Of a DNA stretch of 24,803 bases, positions 1 through 7,551 are shown one piece after another. The notes beneath the pieces are model-generated. The model ran no database searches, had not been told where the DNA came from, and saw only the letters and a program-made list of their open reading frames with translations. This stretch comes from Bacteroidaceae bacterium (lineage in GTDB: Bacteria > Bacteroidota > Bacteroidia > Bacteroidales > Bacteroidaceae): assembly GCA_900770705.1 (NCBI GenBank), contig CAAGLF010000089.1, forward strand, positions 1-24,803. Reading direction: 5' to 3'. Each line of letters starts with the position of its first letter. Within the stretch, counting starts at the first letter, position 1. Made by a program: the position numbers and the translations under genes.

Positions 1-53
1 AAAAAATTTCTACGGCAGAAATTTTTTCTTCCGGCCTTGAAGTTTCGCGGAGG
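1..53. repeat. Mosaic 21-bp-phased intergenic repeat, locus A (cut by window edge)
   Basis: This lies downstream of the TRIC-family gene and runs off the left edge. It opens with a perfect inverted repeat: arms 1-10 (AAAAAATTTC) and 18-27 (GAAATTTTTT) around the 7-nt loop TACGGCA. GC cores start at 10 (CTACGGCAG), 31 (CCGGCCTTG) and 46 (CGCGGAGG), each followed by an A/T-rich stretch. The cores match those of seven other gaps in this window. It may also end transcription of the minus-strand operon, because the hairpin carries T-runs on both strands, but that is inference. Confidence 0.7.
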
Positions 54-82
54 TACGTACCCCCTCTTTTCCCGCGCCGCGC

Positions 83-748
83 TCAGATGTCCTCTCCCCG
101 CAGAACGGGCAAGTGGAGCCGGAATTTTACGGCCAGCAGGCGCATGATGATGACGGCTGAGCCGCATACAAGTCCCGCCGTCACGTGGTCGAAGCCGCAG
201 AAGCGCACGCATGCCCAATAGGCTATGCCGCCGATGACGCAGGCAAGGGCGTAGATTTCCTTACGGAAGATAAGCGGGACTTCATTGATGAGCACGTCGC
301 GAAATACGCCGCCGCCCGCGCCCGTCAGGGTGCCCATGATGATCGCTGTCCAGAAGGGGAAACCCGCACCTACGCTCTTTTCGATTCCAGTGACGGTGAA
401 GAGCGCCAAACCTATGGTGTCGAAAAGAAACCAGGTGTTGTTCTGCCGCACAAGCAGGCGGCGGAAAGCAATAACCCAAAACAAGGCGAGCGCAGAGCAG
501 ACCAGGTAGAACGGATTGTGCATCCAGAAAATCGGGATGCCGAGCATAATGTCTCGCATGGTGCCGCCGCCGATCGCCGTGGTCACTCCCACCACGTAGG
601 CGCCGAACAAATCGAAACGCTTGGCCGATGCCAGGCGAATACCGGAGATGGCGAAAGCCAAAGTGCCGATGAAGTCGAGCAAAGTGGCGAAACTGATGTT
701 CTCCACAAGGTGCTGCAGTGAAGTCAGGGTCGAAGCAGTGATGTCCAT
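83..748 (-). CDS. TRIC/UPF0126 family (YicG-like) membrane protein
   Basis: The 221-aa protein is almost entirely hydrophobic and fits the seven-helix UPF0126 (TRIC-like cation channel) fold. The family's internal duplication is visible: LDFIGTLAFAISGI at about 24-37 pairs with FDTIGLALFTVTGI at about 108-121, and GGGTMRDIMLG pairs with GGGVFRDVLIN. The glycine-rich GGGxxRD motifs are the family hallmark and line the pore in the prokaryotic TRIC structures. Length is normal for the family. It begins 12 nt after the stop of the upstream dehydrogenase and has no promoter of its own that I can see, so it is probably the last gene of that operon. The transported ion in bacteria is not settled, and nothing here specifies it. 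Confidence 0.9.
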   Translation of the reverse strand: MDITASTLTSLQHLVENISFATLLDFIGTLAFAISGIRLASAKRFDLFGAYVVGVTTAIGGGTMRDIMLGIPIFWMHNPFYLVCSALALFWVIAFRRLLVRQNNTWFLFDTIGLALFTVTGIEKSVGAGFPFWTAIIMGTLTGAGGGVFRDVLINEVPLIFRKEIYALACVIGGIAYWACVRFCGFDHVTAGLVCGSAVIIMRLLAVKFRLHLPVLRGEDI

Positions 749-760
749 AGGGCTGGCAAA

Positions 761-1714
761 TCAGTTGACGAGGTTCTGCGGCCGTCCGGCTGCGAAGCTG
801 CGTATGTTTTCCACGAGGATACGGATAATTCTCGCCCTGGCTTCGCGTGTGGCCCAGGCGATATGCGGTGTGATGTAGGCGTTGTGAAGTCCCATCAGCG
901 GGTTGTCCTTGCGTGGCGGCTCCTTGGAGAGCACGTCGGCGCAGTAGGCGGCCAGCCGGCCGCTTCTGAGCGCACTGGCCACGGCCTCTTCGTCCACCAG
1001 GCCGCCGCGGGCTGTGTTTACAACCACGAGTCCCGGCCGTGCCTCGGCCAGCAGCGCAGCGTTTACGAAGCCGGCATTCTCTTTCGTCAGAGGACAGTTG
1101 AGACTTACGAAGTCGCTCGTGCGGAAGGCCTCGGCCAGTTCCACTTTCTGCACTTCCGGCGGAAGTTGCCCGGCCGCTTTCGATGTTACGGCGCTGACTT
1201 CCATTCCGAAAGCCGCCGCCAGCCGGCCTACGGCCTGTCCGATGTTTCCGTAGCCCACGATAGCGAGACGTTTGCCCGCAAGTTCCGTAAGCGGCGACGT
1301 CCAGCAGCAGAAATCCTCGGCCTCCGTCCAGAATCCATCGCGGTTGCGCGCCGCATAGTAGCCCACGCGATTGGTTACCTCGAGGATATGCGCCATTACC
1401 ATCTGGGCAACGGCGCCTGTGCTGTAGTTTGCACAGTTTGTCACCGCGACACCGTGGCGTCGGGCGGCCTGCGTGTCCACTACGTCGTAGCCCGTGGCGG
1501 CCACGCACACGAGCCGGAGGCTTTTCAGGGCGGAAAACTCGCGTTCGCCCAAGGGAACTTTGTTTACAATGAGTATCTCTGCACCGGCCGCGCGCTCCAG
1601 CACGTCTTCGGGGCGTGTGCGGTCGAACTCCCGGAATGTTCCGAGCGCCTGCAGAGGCTCCCAGGAGAGATCGCCGGGGTTGAGCGTGAAACTGTCAAGG
1701 AAGGTAATGTTCAT
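761..1714 (-). CDS. D-2-hydroxyacid dehydrogenase (glycerate dehydrogenase/hydroxypyruvate reductase type)
   Basis: The 317-aa protein belongs to the NAD-dependent D-isomer 2-hydroxyacid dehydrogenases. The Rossmann dinucleotide motif VGYGNIGQAVG is at about 149-159. The catalytic set is present: Arg in NTARGGLVDEEA, Glu in DVLSKEPP and His in TPHIAWAT. The family typically reduces a 2-keto acid with NAD(P)H in the cytoplasm. The stretch before the nucleotide motif (CCWTSPLTELAGKRLAIVG) resembles Bacteroidetes proteins annotated as glycerate dehydrogenase, but the substrate cannot be proved from sequence. The ATG at 1714 overlaps the TGA of a nine-codon ORF (1740-1711), which could couple translation. 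The TRIC gene follows 12 nt downstream. Confidence 0.9.
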   Translation of the reverse strand: MNITFLDSFTLNPGDLSWEPLQALGTFREFDRTRPEDVLERAAGAEILIVNKVPLGEREFSALKSLRLVCVAATGYDVVDTQAARRHGVAVTNCANYSTGAVAQMVMAHILEVTNRVGYYAARNRDGFWTEAEDFCCWTSPLTELAGKRLAIVGYGNIGQAVGRLAAAFGMEVSAVTSKAAGQLPPEVQKVELAEAFRTSDFVSLNCPLTKENAGFVNAALLAEARPGLVVVNTARGGLVDEEAVASALRSGRLAAYCADVLSKEPPRKDNPLMGLHNAYITPHIAWATREARARIIRILVENIRSFAAGRPQNLVN

Positions 1715-1802
1715 ATTCTTTGCGGTTTGTCTTTTTCCATAGGTATGCCGTTGCCCCTCCTTATTAATATAGGAAGGCGCAGACGGCGGGAAGTGCGGCG
1801 CT

Positions 1803-3044
1803 TCAGCGCGGCCGGTAGCCGAGACTGCGGAAACCTACGAGCCTGTCGTAGCGGTCGGAAGGCCTCCGGCAGTAGACGAATACGGCATATTCGTTCTCCG
1901 TCTGATAATAGTCGCCTTCAACGGGATTATAGCGTTCGGAGGGGACGCGGTAGTGGTAGTTGTAGTATCCCTGCTTGAGCAAGATGTCCTTTTCGTATAC
2001 CTGCCGCTGCGCGTCGTAGCGCATCCGCGTCGTTTCGTCGTAGTTGCCGTATGTCCAGAGCCCGTCGACGTACACATCCCCGCTGTAGGGTTGCGGAGCG
2101 GCCAGCGAGAAGTGCATACGTACGTATTCGGCTTCCTCGTCGGGGTCGTACTCGTTGTCGGTGCGCACGACGAAGGCTCCGTTGCGGTCTTCGTCGTACA
2201 GATAGTTGTGCCGGGGCTCGTCCGTGAGCAGATAGGCGTGGTAGTCGCGCCCATCCCAGCGGATACTGTCGACGTGGAACGTCGCATAGCGGGTGGAGAG
2301 CAGTTCGAACTTGCGGTACTCGTTGCCGGCAGGGAAGATGAGTTCCCGGCAGTGCTCCCATATCAGCTCAGTGCCGCTGTCGAACGTGGGGGCGGGGTTG
2401 ACGACGGGCTGAAGCTGGTCTCTGTTCTGCAAAATGCGTAGCTTGATGTCCTCGCGTGCGTTTCTCACCTGCATTCCGCCATAGTTGACGCGCAGGGAGA
2501 GCTGCTGGTGGCGCGCATTCCAGTCTAAGTCGGTATTTCCGCTGACGGAGGCCGAAAAGGGGGCGCTCTCCTCGCTCACATAGAAGTAGGTCTGCAGCAC
2601 GGGACGCCCTTCGTCGTCGCCGTCGTCGAGGTAGACCGTCAGGCGGTAGTTGCCGGAAAGCAGGGGGCGGAGGTCGGCGGAGGGGATGTCGAACCGGTAG
2701 TGCGTATATTGGCTGACGGTGTTTCGGCTGGGCTCATAGTCGTCGATAGGCACGTAGTTCTCTGCCGTCTGCAGGTAGTCGCTCTCGAAGAGGGCCTCGC
2801 TGGGCTGGAAGTCGGCTCCGCAGTGCTCCACGCGGTAGGTGTAACGCCTGTATTCGTGCGTCATCGCGTCGAAGGAGTAATGCAACTGTTCCTTTCCGCC
2901 CAGGGTAAGTACGGGCAGGCGGTTCCAGTCGTCGCCCACCTGCACCTGAAGTGTGCGGATGTCCGGTGAAAGGATTTCCGTCCGCTGCGCCGGAAGCGAC
3001 AGCGACAGCGGCAGGAGGTAGAGCAGGGCGACATAGGCTTTCAT
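1803..3044 (-). CDS. DUF5103 / type IX secretion system plug-like protein
   Basis: This is a 413-aa exported protein with a clear signal peptide (MKAYVALLYLLPLSLSLPAQ, cleavage probably after PAQ). The mature part is beta-rich and full of Tyr, Asp and Arg. It has the family features: an N-terminal repeat of short strands (YRRYTYRVEHCGADFQPSE, about 64-82), a middle AFVVRTDNEYDPDEEAEYVRMHF segment split around 290-310, and a C-terminal DVYVDGLWTYGNYD near 323-336 and YYNYHYRVPSE. In T9SS organisms the Plug protein closes the periplasmic side of the SprA translocon. Species lacking T9SS also keep DUF5103 genes, and no other T9SS gene is visible here, so the secretion role is uncertain. It is the first gene of a minus-strand set; a consensus promoter sits only 5 nt before the ATG. 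Confidence 0.85.
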   Translation of the reverse strand: MKAYVALLYLLPLSLSLPAQRTEILSPDIRTLQVQVGDDWNRLPVLTLGGKEQLHYSFDAMTHEYRRYTYRVEHCGADFQPSEALFESDYLQTAENYVPIDDYEPSRNTVSQYTHYRFDIPSADLRPLLSGNYRLTVYLDDGDDEGRPVLQTYFYVSEESAPFSASVSGNTDLDWNARHQQLSLRVNYGGMQVRNAREDIKLRILQNRDQLQPVVNPAPTFDSGTELIWEHCRELIFPAGNEYRKFELLSTRYATFHVDSIRWDGRDYHAYLLTDEPRHNYLYDEDRNGAFVVRTDNEYDPDEEAEYVRMHFSLAAPQPYSGDVYVDGLWTYGNYDETTRMRYDAQRQVYEKDILLKQGYYNYHYRVPSERYNPVEGDYYQTENEYAVFVYCRRPSDRYDRLVGFRSLGYRPR

Positions 3045-3049
3045 TCCTG

Positions 3050-3079
3050 CAAAGGTAATGAAATTTAAATGTTCGCAAG
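3050..3079 (-). promoter_or_regulatory. Bacteroidetes promoter of the DUF5103 gene
   Basis: On the minus strand, TACCTTTGC (3057 to 3049) matches the -7 consensus TAnnTTTG exactly. A 3-of-4 match to the -33 TTTG box (CTTG, 3079 to 3076) lies 18 nt upstream. Only five nucleotides (CAGGA) separate the -7 box from the ATG at 3044. Transcription would therefore start at or within about two bases of the start codon, implying a leaderless or nearly leaderless mRNA. Confidence 0.65.
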
Positions 3080-3131
3080 GCGTCGGCCCCCGTTTTTTAT
3101 TTCCCGTGCTGTAGAGGGCGGAAAAATTATA

Positions 3132-3218
3132 GGGGCGGAAGAAAAAATTACAAGGCCCGAAGTTTTAATTATCTCCGTAGAAAATTTTCTTTTCGCCGAT
3201 GTTTTTTCGCCGCAAAAC
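3132..3218. repeat. Mosaic 21-bp-phased intergenic repeat, locus B
   Basis: This occupies the middle of the divergent gap between the DUF5103 gene and the HTH regulator, upstream of both promoters. GC cores start near 3133 (GGGCGG), then at 3151 (CAAGGCCCG), 3173 (CTCCGTAG), 3194 (CGCCGATG) and 3208 (CGCCGCAA), giving spacings of about 18, 22, 21 and 14. Poly-A/T runs lie between them. Read on the minus strand it contains CTTCGGGCCTTGTAATT and TTTCTACGGAGATAATT, the same modules found on the plus strand elsewhere. A 12-bp palindrome AGAAAATTTTCT sits at 3180-3191. Confidence 0.75.
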
Positions 3219-3286
3219 GCAAGTCGTTTGCAAAGGAGTCCGGAAAACGAGAATGCCATCATAGAATTGCGTGCTTCATGTGGCTG

Positions 3287-3295
3287 TAGTTTTGC
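3287..3295 (+). promoter_or_regulatory. Possible second -7 element (TAGTTTTGC)
   Basis: TAGTTTTGC fits TAnnTTTGC, but no good TTTG box lies 19-21 nt upstream (the closest is ATTG at 3266-3269, spacing 17). It could be an upstream promoter for the HTH regulator or a chance match. Confidence 0.3.
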
Positions 3296-3343
3296 GGAGT
3301 ATGTTAAAAATTACTCGAATCTGCACAAAAAAAGCCCGGTTTG

Positions 3344-3375
3344 TTTGTCGGAGTGGCATTTTACCGTATATTTGC
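3344..3375 (+). promoter_or_regulatory. Bacteroidetes promoter of the HTH regulator
   Basis: TTTG (3344-3347), 19 nt, then TATATTTGC (3367-3375) is a full match to the Bacteroidetes sigma-ABfr consensus. The start site would be near 3380, giving a leader of about 130 nt before the ATG at 3511. An in-frame ATG at 3385 lies just after the predicted start site. Confidence 0.75.
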
Positions 3376-3385
3376 GGTTCAAAAA

Positions 3386-3397
3386 TGCTTTCAAGCA
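3386..3397. promoter_or_regulatory. Candidate operator: inverted repeat TGCTT-TC-AAGCA
   Basis: A perfect 5-bp inverted repeat with a 2-nt centre lies just downstream of the predicted start site of the HTH gene. Its size and place would suit autorepression by a dimeric CI-type repressor. Nothing in the sequence proves binding, and a 10-bp match could be chance. Confidence 0.25.
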
Positions 3398-3510
3398 CGC
3401 TGGCCTCCGCCCGAAAGTCGAAAATTCCTCTCCCGTATTTCCGGCAACCGCAGCAAAAGGCCCGCAAAGCTCAAGCAAACCGTTTCATTTATCCTATTAA
3501 AAACTACACA

Positions 3511-3882
3511 ATGAAGAGTAAATCCGAACGAGTGAAGACTATTATCGACGAACTGTATGCCGGAAACCGTGCCAAGTTTGCCGCAGCCATCGGCGTGGCA
3601 GCCAATACCATTTATTCGTGGGAGAAAAGAAACACGCTCGACTACGACCTGATTTATACAGCCTTGCGCGAAAAAGGACTTTCGGCTACCTGGTTGCTCA
3701 CCGGCGAAGGAGAGATGATCGAACAGCCTTCCACCGCGCCCGACTATAGCCGTGAGCTGGAACTGCAGCGCCTGCTCATCGAGCAGCAGACACAGGTCAT
3801 CCGCTCCCAACAGCAGATTATCGACCGGCAGGAGTTCCTGCTCGGAATACTCGACCGGCAGAAACCGTCGGACAACGCCTGA
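3511..3882 (+). CDS. CI-type helix-turn-helix regulator with C-terminal coiled coil
   Basis: The 123-aa protein starts with a short phage-CI-like HTH domain (about 4-68). FAAAIGVAANTIYSWEKRNTL holds the two helices, and LREKGLSATWLLTGEGEM is the typical end of this domain. Residues about 75-115 (LELQRLLIEQQTQVIRSQQQ and onward) form a Gln-rich amphipathic helix, likely a dimerising coiled coil. No S24 peptidase domain follows, so it should not self-cleave like CI or LexA. I chose ATG 3511 because it follows an A-rich Bacteroidetes-style leader and gives the usual short tail before the HTH. The in-frame ATG at 3385 would add 42 basic residues and cannot be excluded. Target genes are unknown. 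It has no phage neighbours, so it is probably a host regulator. Confidence 0.85.
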   Translation: MKSKSERVKTIIDELYAGNRAKFAAAIGVAANTIYSWEKRNTLDYDLIYTALREKGLSATWLLTGEGEMIEQPSTAPDYSRELELQRLLIEQQTQVIRSQQQIIDRQEFLLGILDRQKPSDNA

Positions 3883-3923
3883 CACAGACCTTCCGGCCCG
3901 GCAGGCTGTTTGCCCGGCCCGAA

Positions 3924-3972
3924 AAGACTCACGCCCCTGCACGACAGACTATCGTGCAGGGGCGTGAGTCTT
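3924..3972. terminator. Bidirectional hairpin terminator between HTH gene and carB
   Basis: The arms 3924-3944 and 3952-3972 are perfectly complementary over 21 bp (AAGACTCACGCCCC... with its complement) around the 7-nt loop CAGACTA. The outer ends give short T-runs in both directions (CTTCATT on plus, CTTTTC on minus). It lies between the convergent HTH and carB genes and probably ends both transcripts. Confidence 0.85.
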
Positions 3973-4068
3973 CATTATGTTTGCCATACTGGCTTCTTTC
4001 TTCCGCACAAGCGGCTTCTGCCGGCACAGGAGTAAAGGCGGCAGGGACGCCAGGCGCAACGGCAGCGC

Positions 4069-7000
4069 TTAGTATTCCTGCCAGCTCTTAATCTCGAGCT
4101 CCTCCGGCTTCACCGTGCAGAACGCATATATGAAGGCCGAGGCCAAACGGGCGTTCGTGATGAGCGGAATGTTGAGGTCGATGGCAGCACGGCGGATCTT
4201 GTAGCCATTTGTAAGCTCTCCGGAGCTCAAGTTCTTGGGAACGTTCACCACCATGTCGATTTCTTTTTTATGAAGCATATCCAAGGCTTGCGGCTCGCCC
4301 TTCTCGCTCGGCCAATATACCAGTGTGTTCTCAATTCCGTTGTCGGAGAGATATCGGCTGGTACCGCCCGTGGCATAGAGATGGTAGCCGTGTTCCTTCA
4401 GCATATGGGCCGCAGCGAGCATCTCGGCCTTCTGTTTTCCGTTGCCCGTGGAAAGCAGGATATTCTTGGCCGGAATGCGGTGTCCCACGGAGAGCATAGC
4501 CTTGAGCAGGGCGGTACGCGAATCTTCGCCCAGGCACCCCACTTCGCCCGTGGACGCCATATCGACTCCGAGCACGGGATCGGCTTTTTGCAGGCGGTTG
4601 AACGAGAATTGCGAGGCTTTGATACCTACGTAGTCCAAGTCGAAAAGATTGCTCGACGGCCTTTCGACCGGCAAGCCCAACATAATGCGCGTAGCCAGCT
4701 CGATAAGATTGATTTTGAGCACCTTGCTCACAAATGGGAAGCTGCGGCTCGCGCGTAAGTTGCACTCTATCACCTTTATGTCGTTCTCGCGCGCCAGATA
4801 CTGGATGTTAAACGGACCGCTGATATGCAGTTCTTTCGCAATCTGCTTGGAAATTTTCTTGATTCGCCGCGCCGTCTCGACGTACAGCTTCTGCGGGGGG
4901 AACTGTATGGTCGCGTCGCCGGAGTGGACGCCCGCAAATTCGATGTGTTCGCTGATAGCGTATGCAATTATCTCGCCGTCGCGCGCCACAGCGTCCATCT
5001 CCACTTCCTTGGCGTGCTGCAAGAAACGGCTTACTACCACGGGATGTTTCTTGGAGACGTTGGCCGCGAGCTTCAGGAAGCGCTCTAGTTCTTCCTGATT
5101 CGAACATACGTTCATCGCTGCGCCTGAAAGTACGTACGAGGGGCGTACCAGCACGGGGAATCCCACCTTGTCGATAAACTGGTTGATGTCCTCCATACTC
5201 GTCAGGGCGCTCCATTCCGGCTGGTCTACGCCGATACGATCGAGCAAGGCGGAGAATTTGTCGCGATCCTCGGCGTTGTCGATATATTTCGCCTGCGTTC
5301 CCAGCAGAGGTACGCCCTGTTCGTCGAGTCTCATTGCGAGATTGTTGGGTATCTGGCCTCCGGTGGAGACGACTACGCCGTAAGGCGCTTCTAAGTCCAG
5401 GATATCCATTACTCTCTCGAAGGTAAGCTCGTCGAAGTACAACCTGTCGCACATGTCGTAGTCGGTACTTACGGTTTCGGGGTTGTAATTGATCATTACC
5501 GAGCGGTAACCCTCTTTTCGGATGGTGTTGAGCGCCTGTACGCCGCACCAATCGAATTCTACCGACGAGCCAATGCGATATGCGCCCGAGCCAAGCACGA
5601 CTACGCTGCGGTTGTCTTTTTCAAAGTCGATGTCGTGTGCAACGCCGGCGTAGGTAAGATAGAGGTAGTTGGTCTGGGCGGGATATTCGGCCGCGAGCGT
5701 ATCGATTTGCTTCACGACGGGCACGATTCCGAGCGCCTTGCGATGGTTTCGGACGCCGGTGATGGCTTTTTCCATCTCCATGCGTTTTTCCAGCCCGATG
5801 GCACGGGCGATTTGGAAGTCGGTAAATCCTTGTCGCTTGGCTTTGCGGAGCAGTTCCCCGGGTATTTGGGCGAGTTCCTGGTGTTTTTTCAGTTCAAGGT
5901 CGGTGTGATGGATGTTTTGCAGCCTTTGCAGGAACCAGCAGTCAATCTTCGTGAGTTCGTGCACCCTTTCTATGGAATATCCCTGCTCCAGCGCTTTTTC
6001 GATGACGAAGATACGCTTGTCTGTGGGCTCCTGAAGGGCTGCTTCGACGTTGTCGATTTTCAGTTCCTTGTTCTCTACAAATCCGTGCATACCCTGACCG
6101 ATCATTCTGAGGCCTTTCTGTATGACTTCTTCGAAGGTACGCCCGATGGCCATCACTTCGCCGACCGACTTCATCGAGGAGCCGAGCTCTCTGTCGACGC
6201 CGCGGAATTTTCCCAGGTCCCAGCGTGGTATCTTGCAGACCACATAGTCGAGTGCGGGCTCGAAGAAGGCGCTGGTAGTCTTGGTGACGGAGTTTTTAAG
6301 TTCGAACAAGCCGTAGCCAAGTCCGAGCTTCGCGGCCACAAAGGCGAGCGGGTAGCCTGTAGCTTTGCTGGCCAGTGCCGAGGAGCGGCTCAGACGCGCG
6401 TTTACCTCGATGACGCGATAGTCTTCGGACTGGGGGTCGAAGGCATACTGCACGTTGCACTCGCCCACGATGCCTATGTGGCGCACGATACGTATGCTCA
6501 ATTCGCGCAACTTGTGGTATTCGGAGTTCGTCAGGGTCTGGGAGGGGGCGATAACTATGCTCTCGCCGGTATGGATGCCGAGCGGGTCGAAATTTTCCAT
6601 GTTGCAGACCGTGATACAGTTGTCGTAGCGGTCGCGGACGACTTCGTATTCTATCTCCTTCCATCCCTTCAGGCTTTTTTCCACGAGCACCTGTGGCGAG
6701 AAGCTGAACGCCTTTTCCGCCAGTCGGAGCAATTCCTCCTCGTTGTCGCAGAAGCCGGAGCCGAGTCCGCCCAAGGCATACGCGGCGCGGAGGATGACGG
6801 GATAACCGAGCTCGGAGGCAGCCCTGCGTGCGGCTTCGATGGTCTCGCAGGCCTCGCTCTTGATGGTCTTGACGCTGATTTCGTTGAGTTTCTGCACGAA
6901 GAGTTCGCGGTCTTCGGTGTCCATAATGGCTTGCACGGGGGTTCCGAGCACTTGTATGCCATATTTTTCGAGTATGCCGCTCTTGTGGAGTTCAACGCCG

Positions 7001-7293
7001 CAGTTGAGCGCGGTCTGTCCGCCGAAGGCGAGCATTATGCCCTGCGGCTGTTCCTTCTGTATGACTTTTTCGACAAAAAACGGCGTTACCGGGAGAAAGT
7101 AAATTTGGTCGGCGACGCCCTCGGAGGTCTGGACGGTGGCGATATTGGGGTTGATGAGTATCGTTTCTATGCCTTCCTCTTTCAAAGCTTTGAGGGCTTG
7201 TGAACCGGAATAGTCGAATTCGCCCGCTTCTCCGATTTTCAAGGCACCGGAGCCGAGGAGCAATACTTTTTTTATCTCACTGTTTGTCGTCAT
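4069..7293 (-). CDS. carB: Carbamoyl-phosphate synthase large subunit
   Basis: The 1074-aa protein is full length. It makes carbamoyl phosphate from bicarbonate, ATP and ammonia channelled from CarA, for pyrimidine and arginine synthesis in the cytoplasm. The order is: first ATP-grasp half (about 1-400, LLLGSGALKIGEAGEFDYSG at 11-30), oligomerisation region (about 400-550), second ATP-grasp half (about 560-930, VVVLGSGAYRIGSSVEFDWC near its start) and a C-terminal MGS-like allosteric domain (about 935-1074, LYATGGTSRYLSDNGI). It is the third gene of the purF-carA-carB operon. It is separated from carA by 258 nt, which is long for partners of one enzyme; the gap holds repeat locus C. The 21-bp hairpin follows the stop. 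Confidence 0.98.
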   Translation of the reverse strand: MTTNSEIKKVLLLGSGALKIGEAGEFDYSGSQALKALKEEGIETILINPNIATVQTSEGVADQIYFLPVTPFFVEKVIQKEQPQGIMLAFGGQTALNCGVELHKSGILEKYGIQVLGTPVQAIMDTEDRELFVQKLNEISVKTIKSEACETIEAARRAASELGYPVILRAAYALGGLGSGFCDNEEELLRLAEKAFSFSPQVLVEKSLKGWKEIEYEVVRDRYDNCITVCNMENFDPLGIHTGESIVIAPSQTLTNSEYHKLRELSIRIVRHIGIVGECNVQYAFDPQSEDYRVIEVNARLSRSSALASKATGYPLAFVAAKLGLGYGLFELKNSVTKTTSAFFEPALDYVVCKIPRWDLGKFRGVDRELGSSMKSVGEVMAIGRTFEEVIQKGLRMIGQGMHGFVENKELKIDNVEAALQEPTDKRIFVIEKALEQGYSIERVHELTKIDCWFLQRLQNIHHTDLELKKHQELAQIPGELLRKAKRQGFTDFQIARAIGLEKRMEMEKAITGVRNHRKALGIVPVVKQIDTLAAEYPAQTNYLYLTYAGVAHDIDFEKDNRSVVVLGSGAYRIGSSVEFDWCGVQALNTIRKEGYRSVMINYNPETVSTDYDMCDRLYFDELTFERVMDILDLEAPYGVVVSTGGQIPNNLAMRLDEQGVPLLGTQAKYIDNAEDRDKFSALLDRIGVDQPEWSALTSMEDINQFIDKVGFPVLVRPSYVLSGAAMNVCSNQEELERFLKLAANVSKKHPVVVSRFLQHAKEVEMDAVARDGEIIAYAISEHIEFAGVHSGDATIQFPPQKLYVETARRIKKISKQIAKELHISGPFNIQYLARENDIKVIECNLRASRSFPFVSKVLKINLIELATRIMLGLPVERPSSNLFDLDYVGIKASQFSFNRLQKADPVLGVDMASTGEVGCLGEDSRTALLKAMLSVGHRIPAKNILLSTGNGKQKAEMLAAAHMLKEHGYHLYATGGTSRYLSDNGIENTLVYWPSEKGEPQALDMLHKKEIDMVVNVPKNLSSGELTNGYKIRRAAIDLNIPLITNARLASAFIYAFCTVKPEELEIKSWQEY

Positions 7294-7413
7294 AGGGTGA
7301 GTGGATTGTTTTAGGGGGATTTCGTGGATAGGGAGGGGGAGAATGGAGGGCTTCGGGGCGTCCGGCGGTGGCGTGGGGCGGACGTGGGTGGAGGCCGGAC
7401 TACTGTACTTTTC

Positions 7414-7517
7414 CGTATCTCAGGGGGAAGTTTTTCGTATCTCGGCGAAAGTTTTTTTTTCGGGCCTTGTAATTCAAACTTCGGGCCTTGTAGTTCAAAC
7501 TCCGGGCCTTGTAGTTT
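7414..7517. repeat. Mosaic 21-bp-phased repeat, locus C, with tandem copies
   Basis: This lies in the 258-nt carA-carB gap (7294-7551) and is the clearest tandem array of the family. Two units beginning CGTATCTC start at 7414 and 7436, ending in GGAAGTTTTT and GGCGAAAGTTTTTTTTT. Three units of CGGGCCTTGTARTT follow at 7461, 7482 and 7503. The first two of these are exactly 21 bp, differ at two positions and share the tail CAAACT. The rest of the gap (7294-7413 and 7518-7551) shows nothing I recognise. Confidence 0.85.
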
Positions 7518-7551
7518 CTCCTTTGTACGAAATGGGAAAACGGGGCGGCCT

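Noticed and set aside
3511..3882. Prophage repressor marking a phage
   Set aside because: The HTH is CI-like, but no integrase, structural gene or att site is nearby, and it lacks the S24 peptidase domain.
5635..7203. 522-aa open frame antisense to carB
   Set aside because: It lies wholly within carB on the other strand and resembles no protein family; a composition shadow.
7461..7517. CRISPR-like array
   Set aside because: The units are directly adjacent with no unique spacers of constant length and no cas genes; they are tandem repeats.
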